A stretch of 45,197 bases of DNA from Caballeronia sp. SEWSISQ10-4 2 (GTDB lineage: Bacteria > Pseudomonadota > Gammaproteobacteria > Burkholderiales > Burkholderiaceae). Position 1 is the first letter of the stretch, and each line of letters starts with the position of its first letter. The notes under the pieces are model-generated. The model was not told where the DNA came from. It worked only from the letters and a program-made list of their open reading frames with translations, and did no database searches. Below are positions 16,784 to 25,417 of this stretch, one piece after another. Position numbers and translations under genes: made by a program. Location of the stretch: positions 1 through 45,197 of the forward strand of contig NZ_JALPRJ010000069.1 of the NCBI RefSeq assembly GCF_030464885.1. Direction: 5' to 3'.

Positions 16784-18916
16784 ATGACATTGAATAGCCG
16801 TCGCCGTTTTTTGCAGACCGTCGCTACTTCGGCCGGCGCCGCCGCCGCGCTTACGGTATTCCCCGAATCGATTCGCAAGGCGCTCGCCATTCCGGCGTCA
16901 GGGCGCACCGGATCGATTAACGATGTCGAACACATTGTTGTGTTCATGCAGGAGAACCGTTCGTTCGATCACTACATGGGTCATATGCGCGGCGTGCGCG
17001 GATATAACGACCGCTTCCCGATTCCGCTGCCCAACGGCCAGCCGGTCTGGTTCCAGCCGTCGAAGGAAGATCCGGCGAAGCCGGTGCTGCCATTCCATCT
17101 GAACACGCTGACGACCAGCGCGCAGTGCATCGGCGATCTCGATCACTCGTGGTACCCGACGCACTACGCGATCAATAGCGGCCGTTATGACCAGTGGCCC
17201 GCGTACAAGACGGATATGACGATGGGTTATCACCTGCGCAGCGACATTCCGTTTCACTACGCGCTCGCCGATGCCTTCACCGTCTGCGACGCCTACTTCT
17301 GTTCGCTGCCCGGCCCGACGCATCCGAACCGTGCATATCTCATGACGGGCATGGTCGATCCGACCGGCACGCAAGGTGGCCCGTTGCTCGATAATAGCGA
17401 TTACGTCGATGGCGACGGCCCGCCGCAATATCAGTTGCTCTCGTGGACGACCTATCCGGAACGTCTCGAAGCCGCGGGCATCTCGTGGCAGATTTATCAG
17501 CAAGGTCTGACCGGCGCCGATCCGCTGAACGGCAACTACGGCACCAACGTGCTGCAAAATTTCGCGAACATCATCAACGCGCCGCAAGGTTCTTCGCTGC
17601 AGATGCGCGCGAACGCCGTGCGCACCATCGACGACCTGAAAGCCGACGTGCTGGCGAACAAGTTGCCGCAAGTCTCGTGGTTGTGTCCGCCCGCCGCGTA
17701 CTCCGAGCATCCGAAATACACGCCGGCGTACGGTGCGGAATATACGTCGCAGATCCTCGATGCGCTGACCGCTAACCCGGAGGTCTGGAGCAAGACGGTT
17801 CTGTTCATCATGTACGACGAGAACGACGGTTTCTTCGACCACCTCGTGCCGCCGCAGCCGCCTATGTCGCGAGCCCAGGGCTTGTCGACGGTGACGACCG
17901 ACGGCGAACTCCATACCGTGGTCAATCCGGGCCGCGGCGGCAGCTATACCGCCGATGGCCTGCCGTATGGCCTCGGCCCACGTGTGCCGATGACAGTCGT
18001 TTCGCCCTGGACCAAGGGCGGTTTCGTATGCTCGCAAGTGTTCGATCACACGTCGGTGATTCGTTTTATCGAAACACGGTTTGGTGTGATGGAGCCGAAC
18101 ATTACGCCGTGGCGCCGCGCGGTATGCGGCGACCTGACCACGGCATTCGATTTCCGCACGCCCGATGCGCAGATGCCGGTGCTGCCCGACACCAGCAACT
18201 ACAAGACGATGGCCGATAACCAGTGCGCCACGCAACCGGCGCCCACGGTGCCGGTGGTACCTGGCGTGATCGATCCGCAGGAACCCGGAACGCGCTTCGC
18301 CCGCGCGCTGCCCTATGAGCTGTATGTACACAGCCGCCTCGATACGGACAAGAAGCAACTCGCGCTTCATTTCGCCAACACCGGCTCGCAAGGCGCGCAC
18401 TTCTATGTCTATTCGTCGAACCGTACCGACGGCCCATGGCGCTATACGGTCGAAGCCGGCAAGACCTTGCGCGACACCTTCGACCTGACCGTGACCGCGG
18501 GTGTCTATGCGTTCACCGTCTACGGTCCGAATGGATTCGTGCGTGAGTTTGCCGGCACGGCGACACCGTCGAAGAGCGGCGGTGTGTTCGACCAGCCGGC
18601 GTTTCCAGAGGTCACGGCTCACTACGATGTCGCGAATGGCAACGTGTTCCTGAAGTTCACGAGCAATGGCCGTGGCATCGCGAGGTTATCGGTGGTCGAT
18701 AACGCCTACGGCGCACATCCGCGACCGGTGTTCGTGCCGCCGCAAGGGTTTATCGAGGAGCCGTGGATCCTGTCCACGAGTCACCACTGGTACGACCTGA
18801 GCGTCAGCAGCGACGACGACCCTAGGTTCCTGCGCCGGCTTGCGGGTCACGTCGAGAATGGCCGCCCCAGTATCAGCGATCCGGCAGCAGTCGCGCCGGT
18901 GACGACGCTGGTTTAA
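16784..18916 (+). CDS. plcN: Phosphocholine-specific phospholipase C (Tat-exported)
   Basis: A 710-residue secreted phosphoesterase. The N-terminus carries a twin-arginine signal (NSRRRFLQTVATSAG, cleavage around residue 37). The catalytic domain (about 45-480) begins with 'VEHIVVFMQENRSFDHYMG', the family's metal/nucleophile motif, and includes 'FIMYDENDGFFDHLVPP' and 'FDHTSVIRFIETRFGV'. Two C-terminal beta-rich repeats (about 510-600 and 610-690) match the DUF756 repeats of Burkholderia and Pseudomonas PlcN/PlcH. It cleaves phosphatidylcholine-type lipids outside the cytoplasm; non-haemolytic PlcN-type is the best name, but haemolytic activity is not excluded. A perfect 10-bp inverted repeat follows the stop. 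Confidence 0.93.
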   Translation: MTLNSRRRFLQTVATSAGAAAALTVFPESIRKALAIPASGRTGSINDVEHIVVFMQENRSFDHYMGHMRGVRGYNDRFPIPLPNGQPVWFQPSKEDPAKPVLPFHLNTLTTSAQCIGDLDHSWYPTHYAINSGRYDQWPAYKTDMTMGYHLRSDIPFHYALADAFTVCDAYFCSLPGPTHPNRAYLMTGMVDPTGTQGGPLLDNSDYVDGDGPPQYQLLSWTTYPERLEAAGISWQIYQQGLTGADPLNGNYGTNVLQNFANIINAPQGSSLQMRANAVRTIDDLKADVLANKLPQVSWLCPPAAYSEHPKYTPAYGAEYTSQILDALTANPEVWSKTVLFIMYDENDGFFDHLVPPQPPMSRAQGLSTVTTDGELHTVVNPGRGGSYTADGLPYGLGPRVPMTVVSPWTKGGFVCSQVFDHTSVIRFIETRFGVMEPNITPWRRAVCGDLTTAFDFRTPDAQMPVLPDTSNYKTMADNQCATQPAPTVPVVPGVIDPQEPGTRFARALPYELYVHSRLDTDKKQLALHFANTGSQGAHFYVYSSNRTDGPWRYTVEAGKTLRDTFDLTVTAGVYAFTVYGPNGFVREFAGTATPSKSGGVFDQPAFPEVTAHYDVANGNVFLKFTSNGRGIARLSVVDNAYGAHPRPVFVPPQGFIEEPWILSTSHHWYDLSVSSDDDPRFLRRLAGHVENGRPSISDPAAVAPVTTLV

Positions 18917-18924
18917 AGAGCCAA

Positions 18925-18962
18925 TGGGAACCCGGCCATGTTGTTCAAACGGCGGGTTCCCA
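18925..18962 (+). terminator. Inverted repeat after the phospholipase gene
   Basis: TGGGAACCCG (18925-18934) and CGGGTTCCCA (18953-18962) form a perfect 10-bp stem with an 18-base loop, nine bases after the plc stop. There is no U-tract, so it may stabilise the 3' end or act as an atypical terminator. Confidence 0.5.
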
Positions 18963-19086
18963 CGAAAGCCTGATTGAAAGGTAGAGGAAAGGGCCACGTC
19001 TGGCGCTTTCCTCGATGACACCTTCGAGACGCGCATCACCTCTCACCAAAAAGCCGCCCCAGGGGTTTCCCCTCATTAATTCCCGC

Positions 19087-19137
19087 TTGACCGTGGCAAT
19101 ATGACGTTCTAAATTTTGTACATGTTCCTACATGTAC
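19087..19137 (+). promoter_or_regulatory. Promoter and operator of the GntR / ADP-ribosylglycohydrolase operon
   Basis: TTGACC (19087-19092) and TAAATT (19110-19115) are separated by exactly 17 bp. Starting two bases after the -10 box is a perfect dyad, GTACATG-N6-CATGTAC (19118-19137), covering the predicted transcription start. This arrangement fits repression by the GntR protein encoded 165 bp downstream. The rest of the gap (18963-19086 and 19138-19301) shows no gene, though the leader is long. Confidence 0.7.
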
Positions 19138-19301
19138 TTTTTATGAGTGCGAAAAGGAACAAGCAAACGGTCCGCGCTGCTGCTTTTTATCTCTGTGAGA
19201 TTCAGTCGGGCAACACGCAGCGATTTTGACCAAAACATGTGCATACTTGTGCTTTTCCAGAGACTGGGCGGTCCGGTTTTCATTGGCACAGGAGTCACAA
19301 G

Positions 19302-20030
19302 ATGGTTAAGCGAGCAGTAAAAACGGCGGAAGTCGGGCGCTCGAAAGCGCATAGGGTCGCCGCCACGATCGAGCAGGAAATTCTCACCGGACGCCTGCCG
19401 TTCGGGCAGCAACTGGAGAGCGAAAATGAGCTGGTCGAGCGTTTTGCCGTTAGCCGTAACACCGTTCGCAAGGGGCTCGATCTGCTGACCAACGGCGGCT
19501 TGATTACGCGCAAGGGTGGTATCGGTTCGTTCGTGACGTTCAACGGTCAGGCGATTGACGGCACGCTCGGCTGGACCACGGCGATCGAAAACGCGGGCGG
19601 TGGCGCGCAGACCCGCTTGCTGCAGATTGCACTGCTCGAAGACGAGACGCTTGCGCAGGAGTTGAAGCTTGAGCGTACGACCTTCGTGGCGATCGACCGG
19701 ATGCGCGTGATCGGCGCCGACGCGCAATGCATTTCGCTCGAGCGCAGCCGCTTGCCGTTCAATGACGACCTCGCGGCGCTGCCGCTGGAAGGGCTGGTGG
19801 GAGGATCGCTGAACCGGACGTTGATCGAGCATGGCATGGTGCCGCATCACGGCGAGCAATGGGCCGAAGTGGTCGGTCTGGACGCTGCCGATGCTCGCTT
19901 GCTCAAGCGTCGCGCCGGCACCTCGTTCCTGCGTTCGCGGCGGCTCACGCGCGATCGGGATGAACGGATTATCGAGTATGTCGTGAGTTTGCTGGACCCC
20001 GCTTTCTTTGCATTACACCTGGAATTCTGA
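19302..20030 (+). CDS. GntR-family regulator with UTRA domain (HutC group)
   Basis: A 242-residue repressor: GntR winged HTH at about residues 10-75 ('EIEILTGRLPFGQQLESENELVERF' region and 'SRNTVRKGLDLLTNGGLITRKGGIGSFV') and a UTRA ligand-binding domain over about 90-235. The ATG at 19302 has GGAG eight bases upstream. Its TGA overlaps the next ATG by one base (TGATG), so it is translationally coupled to the ADP-ribosylglycohydrolase. In E. coli the gene YegW, also GntR/UTRA, sits with a YegU hydrolase and YegV kinase; this one likely controls the matching operon here. Confidence 0.9.
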   Translation: MVKRAVKTAEVGRSKAHRVAATIEQEILTGRLPFGQQLESENELVERFAVSRNTVRKGLDLLTNGGLITRKGGIGSFVTFNGQAIDGTLGWTTAIENAGGGAQTRLLQIALLEDETLAQELKLERTTFVAIDRMRVIGADAQCISLERSRLPFNDDLAALPLEGLVGGSLNRTLIEHGMVPHHGEQWAEVVGLDAADARLLKRRAGTSFLRSRRLTRDRDERIIEYVVSLLDPAFFALHLEF

Positions 20031-21067
20031 TGTCTTCGTCTTTGCTTTTGAATCACCCCACGTTGGCGGATCGCGCACGCGGCGCCTTCTACGGTCTCGC
20101 ACTCGGCGACGCGTTCGGCATGCCGACACAGTCGCTCAGCCGCGAGCGCATCGTCGAACAGTTCGGACGTGTCGACAGGCTGGAAAACGCATTTCCCGAT
20201 CAACCGATCGCGCCGGGCCTGCCGGCCGGCTCCATCACCGACGACACGGAACAAGCGGTTCTCGTCGCGCATTTGCTGGCCGATGGCAACGGCAAGATCG
20301 AACCGATGGCGTTCGCGCAAGCGTTGATCGAATGGGAAGCATCAATGAAGGCGCGCGGGTCGCTCGACCTGCTCGGACCATCGACGAAACAGGCGATCGA
20401 GCGCATTGCCGCCGGTGAAGATCCGCTGCGCACGGGCCGCTTCGGTACGACCAACGGCGCGGCCATGCGTGTGACGCCGATCGGGATTGCGTTCGACTTG
20501 AGACGGCGTGACGTGTTTATCGATGCCGTCGTGCAGTCGTGCGTAGTGACGCATAACACCTCGCTCGGCATTTCGAGCGCGGCGGCGGTAGCGGCCGCGG
20601 TGTCCGCCGGACTGAACGGTGCGAGCCTGATTGAAGCGCTCGAAGCAGGCATCTCGGTGGCCGAGGCCGCCGAGAGCCGCGGTTTCTGGGTCGCGGGCGG
20701 GCGCATTGCGCCGCGCATTCGCCATGCACGCGAGCTGATGCGTCACAGCGCGGGGCACGAAGTGGCGGACACGATCTACGACGTGATCGGAACGTCGGTG
20801 GCATCGCAGGAATCGGTCGTGGCGGCGTTCGCGCTGGCTTTTGATGTGCAGAGTCGTGGCAACACCATCGAGGCCGCCCTGGGGGCTGCAGCGAGCCTCG
20901 GTGGCGATACCGACACGATCGCCGCCATGCTCGGCGCGATTCTCGGCGCGTGTGCGGGTTACGACGCGCTGCCGGCTGTTTCCATCGAGACCATTCGACG
21001 CGTCAATTCGCTCGATCTCGATCCGCTGGTCGAACGTTTGCTTGGACTGCGCGCCGGCACTTCCTGA
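20030..21067 (+). CDS. ADP-ribosylglycohydrolase-family protein (YegU-like)
   Basis: A 345-residue all-helical ADP-ribosyl-glycohydrolase-family enzyme. The two Mg-binding regions are intact: 'GLALGDAFGMP' with 'SITDDTEQAV' near the N-terminus, and 'GGDTDTIAAMLGAILGA' with the metal-ligand Asp pair at 293 and 295. The family cleaves N- or O-glycosidic bonds of ADP-ribosylated substrates. In this operon, with a nucleobase-type permease and a ribokinase-like kinase, cleavage of a small imported N-riboside is more likely than protein de-ADP-ribosylation (inference). Confidence 0.88.
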   Translation: MSSSLLLNHPTLADRARGAFYGLALGDAFGMPTQSLSRERIVEQFGRVDRLENAFPDQPIAPGLPAGSITDDTEQAVLVAHLLADGNGKIEPMAFAQALIEWEASMKARGSLDLLGPSTKQAIERIAAGEDPLRTGRFGTTNGAAMRVTPIGIAFDLRRRDVFIDAVVQSCVVTHNTSLGISSAAAVAAAVSAGLNGASLIEALEAGISVAEAAESRGFWVAGGRIAPRIRHARELMRHSAGHEVADTIYDVIGTSVASQESVVAAFALAFDVQSRGNTIEAALGAAASLGGDTDTIAAMLGAILGACAGYDALPAVSIETIRRVNSLDLDPLVERLLGLRAGTS

Positions 21068-21120
21068 CGCGTTTTTAACGCATTTCCCGCTGTTCCCTTT
21101 AATCTGGAGATCGGACTCAG

Positions 21121-22560
21121 ATGGCTTCGCCACGCACGTCAAACAGCGCTCGCAAGGTCGAGACGCGCGGTATCGAACCTGTACCGGAAAGCGAATGTCA
21201 TGGGCATCCGCTGCAGCTTTTCTGGGTCTGGTTCGCCGCTAACATCAGCATTCTCGGGTTGCCGCTAGGCGCAACGCTGGTGGCTTTCCAGCATCTCGCG
21301 ATCTGGCAGGCGGCGCTTGTCGCGGTGGTCGGTGCAGCGGGATCGTTCGCCATCGTCGGCGTGATCTCGATTGCCGGGCGACGCGGGCATGCACCGAGCC
21401 TCACCCTGTCGCGTGCAATCTTCGGCGTGCGCGGCAATATCGGGCCGACCATCGTCTCGCTGCTGTCGCGGCTCGGTTGGGAGACGGTCAATACAACGAC
21501 GGCCGCGTACGTGTTGTTATCGCTCGCAACCATCGTGTTCGGCACGCCCGCCGAAGGCAGGAACGCACCGGTGCTGACGCTTGTGTTCATCGCTGTGTTC
21601 GTGGTGCTCACGTTGATCGTGTCGGGGCTCGGGCACGCGACGCTGCTTGTGATCCAGAAGTGGTCCACCTACGTGTTCGGCGTGCTCAACTTGCTGGTCG
21701 CCGGTTTCCTTGCGACGGCCATCGACTGGCACGCCGTGATCAACGCGGCGCCAGCACCGTTGAGTGCGGTGATAATCGGTATCGGCACGATTGCAGCAGG
21801 AACCGGGATTGGTTGGGCCAACGCAGGCGCCGATATGTCGCGCTATCAGGCGCCAACGGTCAAGGGTCCGGCGCTGGTGGCATCGGCGGCGTTCGGCGCG
21901 GGCATTCCGCTGATTCTCCTGGTCACGCTCGGCGCGCTGCTCTCGGTCGGCAACGATCATCTCGCGTCCGCTACGGACCCGATCGCCGCGATTCGCGAAA
22001 TGTTGCCTACTTGGATGGCTATTCCTTACCTGATCACGGCGTTCGGCGGTTTGCTGCTGTCCAATTATTTGTCGGTGTATTCGGCCGGTTTGACGACACT
22101 CACGCTGGGCCTGAAAGTGAAGCGCGTGCAGGCGGTGGTGGTCGATGTCGTGGTGATCTTCGCGGGCTCGATCTATTTCATGCTGATTGCGGGAAGTTTC
22201 TATGGTCCGTTCATCGGCTTCATTTCGCTGCTCGCGGTGCCTATCACGGCGTGGGTCGGTATCTTCGTCGTGGATCTGATTCATCGCCACGAGTATTCGC
22301 CGACGGACTTGCTCGATGTCTCCCCGAGCAGCGCTTACTGGTACAAGGGCGGCATTGAGTGGCGCGCGTTCGGCGCGTGGGCGCTCGCAATCGTGCTCGG
22401 GTTCTGCTTTCTCTCGACGGGTGCGATTCATGGCGTATTCGCTGACTCGTGGCTCGGCCGCAATGGCCTTGGCTGGATCGTGACGTTCGTGGTCGCGGCC
22501 GGTGTGTACGCGGTTTTAGGCGGCGCGCGCGGAGCAGTTAAGCGTTGGAAGACAGCATGA
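21121..22560 (+). CDS. NCS1-family nucleobase/nucleoside permease
   Basis: A 479-residue twelve-helix transporter of the nucleobase:cation symporter-1 family (CodB/purine-cytosine permease type). The start 'ETRGIEPVPESECHGHPLQL' is the family hallmark preceding TM1; 'SRAIFGVRGNIGPTIVSLLSRLGW' and 'GTGIGWANAGADMSRY' are the conserved TM3 and TM6 motifs. It should import a purine, pyrimidine, hydantoin-like base or N-riboside. It lies 53 bp after the glycohydrolase and its last bases overlap the kinase start (ATGA). Confidence 0.9.
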   Translation: MASPRTSNSARKVETRGIEPVPESECHGHPLQLFWVWFAANISILGLPLGATLVAFQHLAIWQAALVAVVGAAGSFAIVGVISIAGRRGHAPSLTLSRAIFGVRGNIGPTIVSLLSRLGWETVNTTTAAYVLLSLATIVFGTPAEGRNAPVLTLVFIAVFVVLTLIVSGLGHATLLVIQKWSTYVFGVLNLLVAGFLATAIDWHAVINAAPAPLSAVIIGIGTIAAGTGIGWANAGADMSRYQAPTVKGPALVASAAFGAGIPLILLVTLGALLSVGNDHLASATDPIAAIREMLPTWMAIPYLITAFGGLLLSNYLSVYSAGLTTLTLGLKVKRVQAVVVDVVVIFAGSIYFMLIAGSFYGPFIGFISLLAVPITAWVGIFVVDLIHRHEYSPTDLLDVSPSSAYWYKGGIEWRAFGAWALAIVLGFCFLSTGAIHGVFADSWLGRNGLGWIVTFVVAAGVYAVLGGARGAVKRWKTA

Positions 22561-23504
22561 CGCAAGCAGAATCACAGCAGGCATCGAGATTGATTCATAC
22601 GGGTCAGGTGATCGTCGATCTGGTCATGCAAATCGATGCGCTTCCCGCACCGGGCGGCGATGTGCTCGCGCACCACGCAAGCTTCGAAGTGGGCGGCGGT
22701 TTCAACGTCATGGCGGCGGCGCGCCGCAGCGGCATGCGCGTGGTGTATCCGGGCGGTCTTGGGCGCGGGCGTTTCGGCGACATGGCGCGCCAGGCGCTGG
22801 CGCAAGAAGGCGTGGAGATTGCGGCGCCGGAAGTCGCGGACCGGGATACGGGCGTATGCGTGGCTATCGTCGATGCTTCCGCCGAGCGCACGTTCGTCTC
22901 GCATATGGGCGCGGAAAGCGTGCTCGATCGGCACGTGCTGGATGCTCTCTCGGTGAATGGGAACGATATTGTCTACGTCAGCGGTTATAGCCTGATGCTC
23001 GCGGACAAGGGTGCCGTGCTAGTCGACTGGCTTGAGGAGCTGCCTTCTGAAACGCGCATTGCGTTCGATCCGGGACCGCTTGTGGATGCCATCGATGCAG
23101 CGTTGCTCGAGCGCATGCTGGCCGTCGTATCGATCTGGACGAGCAACCGTGCGGAAGCGTTGCGTTTCGCCGATACCGACGACTTCAACGCCGCGTTCGA
23201 CTTGATCATCGCGCGCTTAAGAACGGGCGCGCTGGCGATCGTTCGCGATGGCGCACTCGGCTGTCATCTGCGCGTGGCTGAAATGCGCGACCATGTGCCG
23301 GGGTTCGCAGTGAAAGCGGTCGATAGCAACGGTGCCGGCGATGCCCACGCCGGCGTGTTCCTGGCCGCGCTCGCGAGCGGCGCAGAGGCACGAACGGCGG
23401 CTCGCCGCGCGAACGCTGCTGCGGCGATTGCCGTCACGCGCCATGGCCCGGCGACCGCACCGGATGCAGCGGAAATCGACTCCTTCATTGCGTCGGTTGC
23501 TTAA
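22557..23504 (+). CDS. PfkB/ribokinase-family carbohydrate kinase (YegV-like)
   Basis: A 315-residue PfkB-type kinase. The N-terminal 'GGDVLAHHASFEVGGGFNVMAAARRSGM' is the PfkB-1 signature and 'VDSNGAGDAHAGVFLAAL' the PfkB-2 signature, with catalytic Asp262 in GAGD. I start at 22557, where ATG overlaps the permease stop as ATGA; the frame's TTG at 22545 is less likely. It should phosphorylate a sugar or nucleoside freed or imported by its operon partners. Last gene of the four-gene unit. Confidence 0.9.
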   Translation: MTQAESQQASRLIHTGQVIVDLVMQIDALPAPGGDVLAHHASFEVGGGFNVMAAARRSGMRVVYPGGLGRGRFGDMARQALAQEGVEIAAPEVADRDTGVCVAIVDASAERTFVSHMGAESVLDRHVLDALSVNGNDIVYVSGYSLMLADKGAVLVDWLEELPSETRIAFDPGPLVDAIDAALLERMLAVVSIWTSNRAEALRFADTDDFNAAFDLIIARLRTGALAIVRDGALGCHLRVAEMRDHVPGFAVKAVDSNGAGDAHAGVFLAALASGAEARTAARRANAAAAIAVTRHGPATAPDAAEIDSFIASVA

Positions 23505-23595
23505 GCGATCCAGGGACATCTGGGCGCTCGTCCATGCGCGATTGCGCGAGCGCGTATATGCTGAGTTTCCCCGCTTTGCGCCCTGGAGAAACCGC

Positions 23596-24633
23596 ATGAC
23601 CTCAGCTATCGCTCGACAAATCGTGTTGGCCTCGCGTCCTGCTGGAGGTCGTGCTGCGCTGACAGATTTTCGCCTCGAAGAAGTGCCGATGCCCACGCCC
23701 GAGGACGGGCAGGTGCTGTTGCGCATCGACCATCTATCACTTGACCCGTACATGCGCGGTCGCATGAACGACGCGCGCTCGTATGCGAAACCCGCGCAGA
23801 TCGGCGAGGCAATGCCCGGCGAGAGCGTGGCGACTGTCATCCAATCACGCGATGCGAAACTTCAGCCGGGCGCGCAGGTGCTCGTGCACGCGGGCTGGGT
23901 CAGTCACGCGGTGGCCGACGCCAAGGACCTGAGCGCGTTGCCCGTGGACGGCATCGCTGCCCGGGCCTACCTCGGCGTGCTCGGCATGCCGGGGTTCACT
24001 GCGTACGCCGGTATGGCGGCGATCGGCAAGCCGAAGAGCGGCGAGACGGTGGTGGTTGGCGCGGCGAGCGGTCCGGTTGGCTCGCTCGTCGGTCAGCTCG
24101 GCAAGATCGCAGGTGCTCGTGTGGTGGGTATCGCGGGTGGCGCGAAGAAGTGCGGCTATGTGGTGGACGAACTGGGCTTCGATGCCGCCATCGACCATCG
24201 TGCGCCTGATTTTGCCGATCAGTTGGCGAAGGCATGTCCCAACGGGATCGATGTGTATTTCGAGAACATCGGCGGCGCGGTGTGGACGGCCGTGCTGCCT
24301 TTGCTCAATCAATACGGCCGCGTTCCCGTGTGCGGATTGATGGCGCAGACGTCGGGGAAAAATGGCGGCGCTGACGATGGGCTCGCTGCGACGATGCGCG
24401 CGATTCTTACGCGCAGCCTGACGGTGCGTGGTTATATCAACTACGAGTTTTTGCCCGAGTATCGGGATGCTTTCCTGCGCGATGTCGGCGGCTTTTTGCG
24501 CGCGGGCCAGGTGAAGCATCTGGAAGATGTGACCGTGGGATTGGAGAACGCGCCGCAGGCATTCCTCGATATGATCGACGGGCGGAATTTCGGCAAGGTG
24601 CTGGTGCGGGTGTCTGAGGAAGCTGGAGCCTGA
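23596..24633 (+). CDS. NADP-dependent MDR oxidoreductase (CurA / leukotriene B4 dehydrogenase type)
   Basis: A 345-residue zinc-independent medium-chain dehydrogenase. 'LRIDHLSLDPYMRGRMNDARSY', 'LGMPGFTAYAGM', the nucleotide-binding 'VVGAASGPVGSLVGQLGKIAGARVVGIAGG' region and 'YFENIGGAVWTAVLPLLNQYGRVPVCGLMA' are diagnostic for the CurA/alkenal reductase branch. It likely reduces alpha,beta-unsaturated ketones or aldehydes with NADPH. The ATG at 23596 follows GGAG; the longer frame from 23332 overlaps the kinase and is unsupported. It is 91 bp after the kinase and may be a separate unit. Confidence 0.9.
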   Translation: MTSAIARQIVLASRPAGGRAALTDFRLEEVPMPTPEDGQVLLRIDHLSLDPYMRGRMNDARSYAKPAQIGEAMPGESVATVIQSRDAKLQPGAQVLVHAGWVSHAVADAKDLSALPVDGIAARAYLGVLGMPGFTAYAGMAAIGKPKSGETVVVGAASGPVGSLVGQLGKIAGARVVGIAGGAKKCGYVVDELGFDAAIDHRAPDFADQLAKACPNGIDVYFENIGGAVWTAVLPLLNQYGRVPVCGLMAQTSGKNGGADDGLAATMRAILTRSLTVRGYINYEFLPEYRDAFLRDVGGFLRAGQVKHLEDVTVGLENAPQAFLDMIDGRNFGKVLVRVSEEAGA

Positions 24634-24676
24634 TGGGCAGTGTCTTTGTACGTCCATTTTTCTCCAGAAGTAGATT

Positions 24677-24735
24677 GTACACACGTGTATTTACATTGAG
24701 GGCGTCCTCGGCTATAGTACATCTAACGTACACAC
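24677..24735 (+). promoter_or_regulatory. vapBC promoter flanked by direct repeats
   Basis: TTTACA (24690-24695) and TATAGT (24713-24718) with 17 bp between them form a strong sigma-70 promoter. It is bracketed by two copies of GTACACAC (24677-24684 and 24728-24735), 51 bp apart, close to five helical turns. AbrB-type VapB antitoxins with VapC repress their own promoters, and the repeats are good operator candidates. Confidence 0.6.
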
Positions 24736-24747
24736 AAGGAGTTCGCT

Positions 24748-24984
24748 ATGCCCACCACGAAAGTTTTCCGAAATGGAAACTCGCAGGCCGTACGCATTCC
24801 CGCCGAACTTGCCTATGACCGTATGGATTTAGAGGTGGAGATCGAGCGCGTGGGCGACGAATTGAGGATTCGTCCGGCACGTCGATCTCTGGCGGGGGTG
24901 CTGAAAACCTTTGCCAAATTTGCACCGGATTTCACGGTGGATGGTCGTGACGAACACGAGCAGACGGACCGCGAGGATTTGTAA
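24748..24984 (+). CDS. vapB: VapB-type antitoxin (AbrB/SpoVT fold)
   Basis: A 78-residue protein with the N-terminal swapped-hairpin DNA-binding fold: 'TTKVFRNGNSQAVRIPAEL' and 'VEIERVGDELRIRPAR'. The C-terminal 30 residues (LKTFAKFAPDF…DEHEQTDREDL) form the acidic toxin-binding tail. It neutralises the VapC ribonuclease and autoregulates the operon. It has an AAGGAG site, and its TAA overlaps the vapC ATG by one base (TAATG). Confidence 0.9.
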   Translation: MPTTKVFRNGNSQAVRIPAELAYDRMDLEVEIERVGDELRIRPARRSLAGVLKTFAKFAPDFTVDGRDEHEQTDREDL

Positions 24985-25385
24985 TGCCGCTTTATATGCT
25001 CGACACGAATATCTGCATTTACCTGATGAAAAATCAACCCGAGCAGGTTGCCCGACGTTTTGAGAAATGCTATTTCGGCGACGTGGTCATGTCTGCTATC
25101 ACGTTTGCCGAACTGGAATACGGTGTGGCAGTTTCGGCAAACCCAAAGCGTGAAAGGCGGCATCTTGCGGCACTGACACAAGACATTCGGGTGTTGGCGT
25201 TCGACGCAGCTGCCGCGACCGCCTACGGTCCGATCCGGGAAGCCACACGCGAACGGAAGAAGGATCATCTCGACAAGCTAATAGCGGCGCATGCTGTCGC
25301 GTTAGACGTGATTCTGGTTACCAACAATGAACGAGATTTCGCGAATTATCCTGGCGTGAAGATTGAAAACTGGCTAAACGGATAA
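24984..25385 (+). CDS. vapC: VapC-type toxin (PIN-domain ribonuclease)
   Basis: A 133-residue PIN-domain endoribonuclease. The acidic metal-binding residues are in place: Asp7 (YMLDTNICIYLMK), Glu43 (ITFAELEYGV), Asp97 (DHLDKLIAAHAVALD) and Asp118 (VTNNERDF). It is of the tRNA(fMet)-type VapC subgroup by general appearance, which cleaves initiator tRNA in enterics; that target is only an analogy. Immediately coupled to vapB; no frame damage, so the module appears active. Confidence 0.9.
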   Translation: MPLYMLDTNICIYLMKNQPEQVARRFEKCYFGDVVMSAITFAELEYGVAVSANPKRERRHLAALTQDIRVLAFDAAAATAYGPIREATRERKKDHLDKLIAAHAVALDVILVTNNERDFANYPGVKIENWLNG

Positions 25386-25417
25386 GGCTGTGGCGGTTGG
25401 CTCTATCCCATCCAACC

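Noticed and set aside
16898..18622. 574-codon open frame antisense to the phospholipase gene
   Set aside because: It mirrors the plus-strand gene in a high-GC region, is rich in Arg/His/Ala/Val without any domain, and lacks a ribosome site.
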